Shown here piece after piece: positions 18,057 to 24,331 of a stretch of 64,000 bases of DNA. A program made the translations under genes and the position numbers. The notes below the pieces were generated by a model that made no database searches, was not told where the DNA came from, and saw only the letters and a list, made by a program, of their open reading frames with translations. The stretch covers positions 75,036-139,035 of the forward strand of contig CAYSMF010000005.1 of NCBI GenBank assembly GCA_964432155.1, in the 5' to 3' direction. How positions within the stretch are numbered: the first letter of the stretch is position 1; each line of letters opens with the position of its first letter. The DNA is from UBA10438 sp964432155 (GTDB lineage: Bacteria; Bacteroidota; Ignavibacteria; Kapaibacteriales; Kapaibacteriaceae).

Positions 18057-19961
18057 TTACTTTTCGTCGACGATCGTGTAGTCGGCGTCTTCGACATTCT
18101 TACCGTCGCCGCCGGCTTCTGCGCCGCCTTGTGCACCAGCACCGGCCTCTGGTTGTGCCTGTGATGCCTGCTCGTACATCTTCGTTGATGCCTCGCTCCA
18201 AAGCTGGTTCAGGGCATCCATTGCTGGACGGATATCGGCTGCGTTGTTCTTCGACGCGTCTGCCAGACGTTCCTTTGCCTTCGTGATGCGATCCTTCGTG
18301 TCGGCATCGAGCTTCTCGCCGTATTCCGTGAGTTGCTTTTCGGTGCTATACACAAGCTGATCTGCCTGATTGCGCAGTTCGATTTCTTCCTTGCGCTTCT
18401 TGTCTTCGGCAGCGTGCTCTTGAGCATCACGCTTCATCTTCTCAACTTCATTCTTGTCCAGACCACTTGAGCCAGTGATGCGAATGTTCTGTTCCTTGTT
18501 CGTTGCCTTGTCCTTCGCTGTAACGCTGAGGATACCATTGGCATCGATGTCGAACGTTACTTCGATCTGTGGCACGCCGCGCGGTGCTGGTGGGATTCCG
18601 TCGAGGTGGAACTTGCCCAGCGTCTTGTTGTCAGCCGCCATCGAGCGTTCGCCCTGAAGGATGTGAATCTCAACTGATGGCTGACTGTCCGATGCTGTCG
18701 AGAACGTCTCCGTCTTGCGATGCGGAATCGTTGTGTTCGCCGAAATCATCGGCGTCATTACACCACCCATCGTCTCGATACCCAGCGAGAGCGGTGTGAC
18801 GTCGAGAAGGAGCACGTCCTTCACATCACCAGAGAGCACGCCCCCTTGGATAGCTGCGCCCACTGCGACAACCTCGTCTGGGTTTACACCCTTTGAAGGC
18901 TCCTTGCCGAAGAAGTTCTTCACGATCTCTTGGATCTTCGGGATGCGTGTTGAGCCCCCTACGAGAATCACTTCGTCGATCTGTGATGGCGACAGCTTTG
19001 CGTCGCGCAGTGCGCCTTCGCATGGCTTGAGCGAGCGATCGAACAGGTCGGTGCAGAGTTGCTCGAACTTCGCACGAGTAATGTTCACATTCAGGTGCTT
19101 TGGTCCGTCGGCTGTTGCCGTGATGAACGGAAGGTTCACATCTGTTTGCAGCATCTGCGAAAGCTCGATCTTGGCCTTCTCTGCAGCTTCGCGCAGACGT
19201 TGCAGTGCCATCGGATCCTTACGAAGGTCGATGCTCTCTTGCTTGTTGAATTCATCAGCAAGGAAGTCGATCAGACGCTGGTCGAAGTTGTCGCCACCGA
19301 GGTGCGTGTCGCCGTTTGTCGACTTCACTTCGAAGACGCCATCGCCGATTTCGAGAATCGAGATGTCGAAGGTACCGCCACCGAGGTCATACACTGCAAC
19401 CGTCTGGTTGACGCCCTTCTTATCGAGTCCGTACGCGAGTGCCGCAGCTGTTGGCTCGTTGATGATGCGTCGCACCGTCAGACCAGCGATCTCACCGGCG
19501 TCCTTTGTAGCCTGACGTTGTGCGTCGTTGAAGTAGGCAGGTACGGTGATCACCGCTTCGGTGATCTTCTCGCCGAGGTAGTCCTCTGCTGTCTGCTTCA
19601 TCTTCTGCAGCGTCATCGCTGAAATTTCAGGGGGCGAGTACAGACGTCCATCGATGTCGACGCGCGCTGTGTTGTTCTCGCCAGCAACCACTGTGTATGG
19701 TACGTTCTTGGCTTCATCGGACACTTCCGACATCTGACGGCCCATGAAGCGCTTGATCGAGTAGACCGTGTTCTTTGGATTCGTCACCGATTGGCGCTTT
19801 GCTGCCTGTCCAACCAGGCGCTCGCCACTCTTGGTGAACGCGACGATCGATGGTGTTGTGCGCATGCCTTCGGCATTGGCAATCACCACCGGGGTTGTTC
19901 CTTCCATGACCGACACACACGAGTTCGTGGTGCCAAGGTCGATTCCGATAATCTTACCCAT
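18057..19961 (-). CDS. dnaK: Molecular chaperone DnaK (Hsp70)
   Basis: 634 residues. It begins MGKIIGIDLGTTNSCVSVMEG, the phosphate-1 loop of Hsp70, and contains VYDLGGGTFDISILEIGDG, VGGSTRIPKIQ, the linker DVLLLDVTPLSLGIE, a substrate-binding domain and a Gly/Ala/Gln-rich tail ending YTIVDEK. I chose the ATG at 19961; the frame extends 57 codons upstream but that sequence is not Hsp70-like. An AAGGAA ribosome site sits just before this ATG. No grpE or dnaJ is adjacent. An inverted repeat with a 9-nt spacer lies 88 bp upstream and a strong terminator follows the gene. Confidence 0.98.
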   Translation of the reverse strand: MGKIIGIDLGTTNSCVSVMEGTTPVVIANAEGMRTTPSIVAFTKSGERLVGQAAKRQSVTNPKNTVYSIKRFMGRQMSEVSDEAKNVPYTVVAGENNTARVDIDGRLYSPPEISAMTLQKMKQTAEDYLGEKITEAVITVPAYFNDAQRQATKDAGEIAGLTVRRIINEPTAAALAYGLDKKGVNQTVAVYDLGGGTFDISILEIGDGVFEVKSTNGDTHLGGDNFDQRLIDFLADEFNKQESIDLRKDPMALQRLREAAEKAKIELSQMLQTDVNLPFITATADGPKHLNVNITRAKFEQLCTDLFDRSLKPCEGALRDAKLSPSQIDEVILVGGSTRIPKIQEIVKNFFGKEPSKGVNPDEVVAVGAAIQGGVLSGDVKDVLLLDVTPLSLGIETMGGVMTPMISANTTIPHRKTETFSTASDSQPSVEIHILQGERSMAADNKTLGKFHLDGIPPAPRGVPQIEVTFDIDANGILSVTAKDKATNKEQNIRITGSSGLDKNEVEKMKRDAQEHAAEDKKRKEEIELRNQADQLVYSTEKQLTEYGEKLDADTKDRITKAKERLADASKNNAADIRPAMDALNQLWSEASTKMYEQASQAQPEAGAGAQGGAEAGGDGKNVEDADYTIVDEK

Positions 19962-20048
19962 GAGGGTATTCCTTTGAGGTATGTGATGATTCTTCGTTGG
20001 TGTCGAGAAAACGCCTAGGAAAAGCGTGCCAAGACGTGTTTTTGAGAC

Positions 20049-20073
20049 TAAATCTGCCAAAATGACAGATTTA
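20049..20073. promoter_or_regulatory. Inverted repeat upstream of dnaK, possible heat-shock operator
   Basis: TAAATCTG (20049-20056) and CAGATTTA (20066-20073) form a perfect 8-bp inverted repeat around a 9-nt spacer. The layout recalls CIRCE/HrcA sites (9-bp arms, 9-nt spacer), but the sequence differs from CIRCE. It lies in the 282-bp gap between dnaK and the gene at 20244; I see no other feature in that gap besides a T-tract near 20222. Confidence 0.45.
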
Positions 20074-20243
20074 CAGATGTCGGTGTGTGACAGTATGGTA
20101 GACGTTGGGGATATATCGGCAGATGTAATCATCCGCTCTCACTGTAATCTCATCAGCGCACAAAGCAGTGTATGTTCCGAAGGAAGGTAGCAATAGAGCT
20201 GCGTGTTACTTGGTTCATCGGTTTTTTTTGAAAGGATAGCTTC

Positions 20244-20378
20244 ATGAAACGACACATCGTTTCCACTGCCGTGTTGATGTGCATAATGCTCATGACCGGC
20301 AGTTTCGTTCAGCTCGTTGCCCAGCCCAACGCCGCAGGGGGGTCCGGGGGGGTCACTACAAAGGGAGGTGTGCTGTGA
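20244..20378 (+). CDS. 44-residue putative secreted peptide, first gene of a coupled trio
   Basis: Begins MKRHIVSTAVLMCIMLMTGS and ends in a short Gly-rich stretch (AAGGSGGVTTKGGVL). The first 27 residues look like a cleavable signal (cut after LVAQ), leaving a peptide of about 17 residues. An AAAGGAT ribosome site lies 7 nt before the ATG, the best such site in this region, and its TGA overlaps the GTG start of the next gene (GTGA). It could be a true small secreted peptide, a leader that couples translation to the next gene, or the remnant of a larger gene. No homolog is recognised. Confidence 0.55.
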   Translation: MKRHIVSTAVLMCIMLMTGSFVQLVAQPNAAGGSGGVTTKGGVL

Positions 20379-21094
20379 AGAAGTTCTTTGTGATCCTTAT
20401 TCTTCTGGCAGCTAACTCGGTTGCGGCGCTTGCTGTTGCACCGACGTTCAAGCGTTACGTTAAGAAAACGATGGGTATGACAATTGTGGTAGACGTTATG
20501 TTCATTGATCGAGACGGTGATGGATGCTACGATTGGACGATTATCTGGGTTGATGGTAGCTTCTTCGCAGATGGAGGATTGTTGAAAGCAGGCGGCTCTG
20601 GTCCTGGTCTAAGCTCAGAAATGGTCGAAGAGTACGCAATGGAAACCCTAGATATCAGTCAGTGTCAGAGTGCTAATGGTAACAACGTGACATTCACTCT
20701 TACCGAGCCCAACACAGCAGCTGCGATTACTCTGTCAAAGCATTGCGGAGAGCCGGACTTTGTATGGACTGGAGCAACGCTCCCAAAGCACGGGTTTGTA
20801 AGCTCAAATCACTTCGAATTCAGCAGGCCGAGAATCTCTGCCTATCCTAACCCAGTTGTTGGAGGGGAGTTGATGGTGTCGGTTAATAAGCCCTGCCAAA
20901 TGATTGGTGCTGATGTTATCGATGTAGACGGTAAGTCGACAGTGCTTCAATCAGATTCTTATGGCGATCAGTCGATCAACAAGTTCAATGTTTCTAGTCT
21001 AACACCGGGCGTTTACGTTCTGCGCTTGCAGACCGCTGAATGGGGCGTTATTAGCACACGAGTAGTAGTAAGTTCACAGGGAGGTCTTCGATGA
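20375..21094 (+). CDS. Secreted protein with EF-hand-like motif and T9SS-type tail
   Basis: 239 residues from a GTG start that overlaps the stop of the 44-residue ORF. A signal peptide (MKKFFVILILLAANSVAALA) is followed by about 140 residues of unknown fold. This part contains MFIDRDGDGCYDWTIIW, a DxDxDGxxD loop of the kind that binds calcium. The tail starts ISAYPNPVVGGELMVSV and includes SSLTPGVYVLRLQT, a T9SS type A sorting domain. The downstream gene encodes a related loop (WVDLDNDGKADYTVTVW) but has no T9SS tail. Local codon use seems more A+T-rich than that of the neighbours, judged by eye. Confidence 0.75.
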   Translation: MKKFFVILILLAANSVAALAVAPTFKRYVKKTMGMTIVVDVMFIDRDGDGCYDWTIIWVDGSFFADGGLLKAGGSGPGLSSEMVEEYAMETLDISQCQSANGNNVTFTLTEPNTAAAITLSKHCGEPDFVWTGATLPKHGFVSSNHFEFSRPRISAYPNPVVGGELMVSVNKPCQMIGADVIDVDGKSTVLQSDSYGDQSINKFNVSSLTPGVYVLRLQTAEWGVISTRVVVSSQGGLR

Positions 21095-21798
21095 ATACTC
21101 ACATCGTACTCGTCGTGATGATAATGGCATCACTTGCAACGGTACACGCCGACACAGACAAGGGTAAGGTGTTGAAGACGGAGACAGGCAATTGTGTTGG
21201 AAAAAACACGACGTTCAGAGAGAGGCACTGGGTTGACCTCGATAACGACGGTAAGGCAGACTACACAGTGACGGTGTGGTGCAATAAGGCAGTTTCAACG
21301 AATCCAGTGGGACTCGTCTCAGGAAGTTGGCCGACGTCGCATGATTCCTGGACGTCGAATCTTGAATGTCAGACCGTGTCGCAGGATGGCCGATATCACT
21401 ATGCATTCATCTACCGTGATAAAGCCACTAATGCGGTTATCGGCTCTGAGGTGCTGGACTCACTCGACCCAACGTCATCAGCTGCCGTCGCGTTTTATTC
21501 CTCGATTCCCATGATTCCGACGGTGTCAGATCGCGAGAATCAAGCGCCTGTGTTGACGATCTCAGACGTGGACAAGGGCTTGACGAGCTTGACGTTCGAG
21601 GCCTACGAACAGGGGCTGTACACAGTCACGGTGCGCCTTCGTCGAGAGAACGGAGACGAGGTTGAAAGGGAGGTACGCATCTATGTCAATCAGATCGGTC
21701 AGATGACGATTCCTTACCAGCTTCGCTCGGGCGAAACCATGTACGGATTTCGGTTGGACCGACCGAATCAAGGTGGTCATGAGTCGTACTTCAAATGA
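21091..21798 (+). CDS. Secreted protein of unknown function with DxDxDG loop
   Basis: 235 residues, starting at an ATG that overlaps the previous stop (ATGA). A signal peptide (MNTHIVLVVMIMASLATVHA) is followed by WVDLDNDGKADYTVTVW, which shares the pattern DxDxDGxxDxTxxW with the preceding protein. The C-terminal half is beta-rich (LTFEAYEQGLYTVTVRLRREN) but ends MYGFRLDRPNQGGHESYFK with no sorting domain. The two proteins may be diverged partners, one anchored through T9SS and one periplasmic. No known family is recognised. Confidence 0.7.
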   Translation: MNTHIVLVVMIMASLATVHADTDKGKVLKTETGNCVGKNTTFRERHWVDLDNDGKADYTVTVWCNKAVSTNPVGLVSGSWPTSHDSWTSNLECQTVSQDGRYHYAFIYRDKATNAVIGSEVLDSLDPTSSAAVAFYSSIPMIPTVSDRENQAPVLTISDVDKGLTSLTFEAYEQGLYTVTVRLRRENGDEVEREVRIYVNQIGQMTIPYQLRSGETMYGFRLDRPNQGGHESYFK

Positions 21799-21947
21799 TC
21801 TCCTGCGATAATGCTCCTCACAATCCTCTGGTTCTGCGTTGTTCACATGGCGCAGGGCCAGGGTAGTGTTGTAGTCGGCGATATGGAGGTCTGAGGTGTG
21901 AGCTTGGGGTGATATGTTTGTGAGAAGCAATCACTTCAGGACCGATC

Positions 21948-22736
21948 ATGAGACGTACTGCATTCATCAATGGACTGTTCGATGGGGCGAGCATCCCTGC
22001 GATCCTCGTGTTGTTGGCAACCATCGGATGCTCGAACTCCGACACCACAACGGAAAAGATCGATCCGCCCCGTACACCATTCGCCGTCCTCGTGCGATCA
22101 ACCGAGACGGATGCACCGATCGCAGGCATGCAGGCAGTATTCGTGGATGATTCGACACAACAGGCTGACACGGTTGTGACGAATGCGAATGGCGAAGCCA
22201 TTTCCCAAGTGGTGCGTGGTCACAGCGTGAAGGCGTTTCTGATGGGTGTGATGCTCCGGAAGGATAACGAGACCGCATTCGCAGTTCCTGTTGATGGACC
22301 GATGCAGTCGATTACTGTGAAGATGACGGAGAAGGATGTAGCTGAGGCAAAGGATCGGATGATGCGCCAGCAGGCATATGAGCGTATGTATCGGCTGGCG
22401 AACGGTGCGATGGTCTTCAAGACGATCCGCGCCTCGGGACGGTCGTCGTCTACCGCTCAGCCCGTAGCAGACGAACCGATCATGTTCACGAATCCCGCCA
22501 CAAATGCCAATGTGACGCTTCGTTCTGATGCGGAGGGGTTTGTCTTCCTTCGTGGTTCAACGATAGGACTAAGCGACGGCGGCACGTTCGCCATGCAGTC
22601 GGCGCGAGAGCCACGCGATGGTAAGCTGTTTGTGAGCGCGCAGGGAACGCCGAACTTCACATTCAAGGCGGAGCGCCTTGCGTCGCCGTGGAATGGCACG
22701 CTGAACTTCATCACGGTTCCAATCGTCGGCAAGTAA
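21948..22736 (+). CDS. Putative lipoprotein with carboxypeptidase-regulatory-like domain
   Basis: 262 residues. The N-terminus has a hydrophobic signal ending VLLATIGCSNSD; the Cys could be lipidated although the lipobox is relaxed (T at -3). The segment AVLVRSTETDAPIAGMQAVF...TVVTNANGEAISQVV fits a transthyretin-like carboxypeptidase regulatory domain. A second beta domain may start near PIMFTNPATNANVTLRSDAEGF. A TATGTTTG box at 21913-21920 and an AGGA ribosome site before the ATG suggest it has its own promoter and a short leader. It converges with the NlpC gene with a 4-bp gap. Confidence 0.7.
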   Translation: MRRTAFINGLFDGASIPAILVLLATIGCSNSDTTTEKIDPPRTPFAVLVRSTETDAPIAGMQAVFVDDSTQQADTVVTNANGEAISQVVRGHSVKAFLMGVMLRKDNETAFAVPVDGPMQSITVKMTEKDVAEAKDRMMRQQAYERMYRLANGAMVFKTIRASGRSSSTAQPVADEPIMFTNPATNANVTLRSDAEGFVFLRGSTIGLSDGGTFAMQSAREPRDGKLFVSAQGTPNFTFKAERLASPWNGTLNFITVPIVGK

Positions 22737-22740
22737 CCGA

Positions 22741-23205
22741 CTAGTGCTCAATCACACGTCGAGCTTTCACGTACGAGGTTCGCCAGTACTTCTCCGAAAG
22801 AGCAGACACGATGACGCCTTTCCGCGTCGATGCGTGAATGAACCGTTGCGCGTCGACCATGATTCCCACGTGGTTGATGTCGCGACCGGACGTGCGAAAT
22901 GCGACCACATCGCCCGGCTGCAGGCTGTCGCGATCAATAGCAATGCCCATTTCGGCAATCTCGCGAGAGGTGCGAGGCAGTGAGATGCCTATCGAGGTGA
23001 AGCACGTCGTGACGAAGCCTGAACAGTCGAAGCAATCTCGCGTCGTTCCGCCTGAACAATAGGATGTGCCTAGGTGTGATTCGGCTTCGTCGATGAGGGA
23101 TGCAACACGCGCAGAGGATGCACTGCGTGAGAGCTTGCTCGACGAGCATCCAGCGATAAGCACTCCGAGAGCAAGCACAATGCAGACAATTCGGATGTGG
23201 CGCAT
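22741..23205 (-). CDS. NlpC/P60-family cell-wall hydrolase lipoprotein
   Basis: 154 residues from the ATG at 23205 (a GTG codon directly precedes it). The lipoprotein signal ends VLALGVLIAGCSSSK with a good lipobox (IAGC). The NlpC/P60 domain shows the catalytic Cys in DCFDCSGFVTTCF, the first His in DINHVGIMV and the second polar/His residue in RFIHAST. Such enzymes cut peptide links in peptidoglycan stem peptides. It lies 21 bp after terC and is probably co-transcribed with it. Confidence 0.9.
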   Translation of the reverse strand: MRHIRIVCIVLALGVLIAGCSSSKLSRSASSARVASLIDEAESHLGTSYCSGGTTRDCFDCSGFVTTCFTSIGISLPRTSREIAEMGIAIDRDSLQPGDVVAFRTSGRDINHVGIMVDAQRFIHASTRKGVIVSALSEKYWRTSYVKARRVIEH

Positions 23206-23226
23206 CACGACCTCACTACGCAGGGA

Positions 23227-24213
23227 CTAGGCCGATTCGTTCTCGGAAGCTGGCTTCTCTGGGAAGATGATCGACAGCAGAATTGAGACTGCCAAGACGG
23301 TGGCGATCACGCCAAGCGCGATTCCGATGGGAATATGCGTCGGAGCGAGACTGAGATCGAGCCCGATCATGGAGAGATCAATGCCCTTCATGATGAACAT
23401 TTTTACGCCGATGAAGGTCAGGATCGCGCTTAGACCGTACTTGAGGAAGTGGAACATGCCCATTGCTCCTGCGACGGCAAAAAACAGCGACCGCAATCCC
23501 ATGATCGCGAAGACGTTCGAGGTGAACACAATGAACGGGTCGCGCGTGATGGCGAAGATTGCCGGAATGGAGTCAATAGCAAAGACAAGGTCGGTTGCTT
23601 CTACAACCAGCACAACGAGGAAGAGTGGCGTAAACCAACGCACGCCGTCCTTCATGATCGTAAACCGATCCTGATGATAGGTTTCAGTAACGCGGAAGAA
23701 CTTTCGTCCGTACTTCACGACGATGTTGTCTTCGAGATCCTCAGCGTCCTCGCTGCTGAAGGCCATGCGCAGACCGGTGACAATGAGAAATGCGCCAAAG
23801 ACGTAGAAGATCCAGCCGAACGAGCTGATGAGCACTGCACCGATGGCGATCATTGCTCCACGCATGACCAAGGCACCGATGATACCCCAGAACAACACCT
23901 TGTGGTGGTACTGTGGCGCAACCTTGAAGTAGCGCAGAATCAGAATGATCACAAAAATGTTGTCGACCGAGAGCGATTGCTCTAGTAAGTAGCCGGCAAA
24001 GAACTCGGTGGCGGCTACGGGCCCCTTCTCGAAGTAGACGAAGACATTAAACGCCAGCGCTAGAGTGATCCAGAACGCTGTCCATCCAAATGCCTCGCTC
24101 ACCTTCACGACGTGAGGTGTACGATTGAACACGCCGAGGTCCAGTGCCAGGAGGAACAGCACGAGGACAATGAAGCCGACGTACAGGATTGGGTCGGGGA
24201 TAAGAGGAAGCAT
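23227..24213 (-). CDS. TerC/Alx-family integral membrane metal transporter
   Basis: 328 residues from the ATG at 24213 (MLPLIPDPILYVGFIVL). The upstream in-frame sequence comes from the repeat region and is not protein-like. Family motifs are FFAGYLLEQSLSVDNIFVI, VFAIDSIPAIFAITRDPFI and FAIMGLRSLFF, with about nine membrane segments. Length and motif order match Alx, which exports manganese in E. coli; the substrate here is an inference. A TACTTTTG box 3 nt before the ATG predicts a leaderless mRNA, so the long pH-sensing leader of E. coli alx is absent. Confidence 0.92.
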   Translation of the reverse strand: MLPLIPDPILYVGFIVLVLFLLALDLGVFNRTPHVVKVSEAFGWTAFWITLALAFNVFVYFEKGPVAATEFFAGYLLEQSLSVDNIFVIILILRYFKVAPQYHHKVLFWGIIGALVMRGAMIAIGAVLISSFGWIFYVFGAFLIVTGLRMAFSSEDAEDLEDNIVVKYGRKFFRVTETYHQDRFTIMKDGVRWFTPLFLVVLVVEATDLVFAIDSIPAIFAITRDPFIVFTSNVFAIMGLRSLFFAVAGAMGMFHFLKYGLSAILTFIGVKMFIMKGIDLSMIGLDLSLAPTHIPIGIALGVIATVLAVSILLSIIFPEKPASENESA

Positions 24214-24216
24214 GCA

Positions 24217-24224
24217 CAAAAGTA
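24217..24224 (-). promoter_or_regulatory. TAnnTTTG promoter box for terC, leaderless
   Basis: On the minus strand TACTTTTG is followed by TGC and then the ATG at 24213. Confidence 0.6.
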
Positions 24225-24254
24225 CGCTGTAGTGTCGGAAAAGGTGGTCAAGGA

Positions 24255-24319
24255 GCGAGACTGGAGAGATAGCACGGGCGAGACTGGAGAGATAGCACGG
24301 GCGAGACAGGGTCTCGCCC
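24255..24319. repeat. Two 23-bp tandem repeats plus hairpin between terC and polA
   Basis: GCGAGACTGGAGAGATAGCACGG (23 bp; first half GCGAGACTGGAG, second half AGATAGCACGG) occurs twice without change at 24255-24277 and 24278-24300. A third partial copy, GGGCGAGAC (24299-24307), is followed after AGG by its inverse GTCTCGCCC (24311-24319), forming a 9-bp hairpin. The hairpin abuts the polA promoter box at 24321. It may be a local expansion or a regulatory element for the divergent promoters. Confidence 0.8.
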
Positions 24320-24320
24320 T

Positions 24321-24328
24321 TACATTTG
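24321..24328 (+). promoter_or_regulatory. TAnnTTTG promoter box for polA, leaderless
   Basis: TACATTTG ends 3 nt before the ATG at 24332, which favours that ATG over the in-frame TTG codons at 24326 and 24329. Confidence 0.55.
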
Positions 24329-24331
24329 TTG

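Noticed and set aside
19962..20132. 57-codon N-terminal extension of dnaK
   Set aside because: The sequence is unlike Hsp70, includes the inverted-repeat operator candidate, and a ribosome site sits before the ATG at 19961.
24255..24300. Possible CRISPR-like repeat
   Set aside because: The two 23-bp units are directly adjacent without spacers and there are no cas genes.
24214..24331. Possible alx-type pH-sensing leader before terC
   Set aside because: The promoter box is 3 nt from the terC ATG, leaving no leader RNA for a riboswitch.
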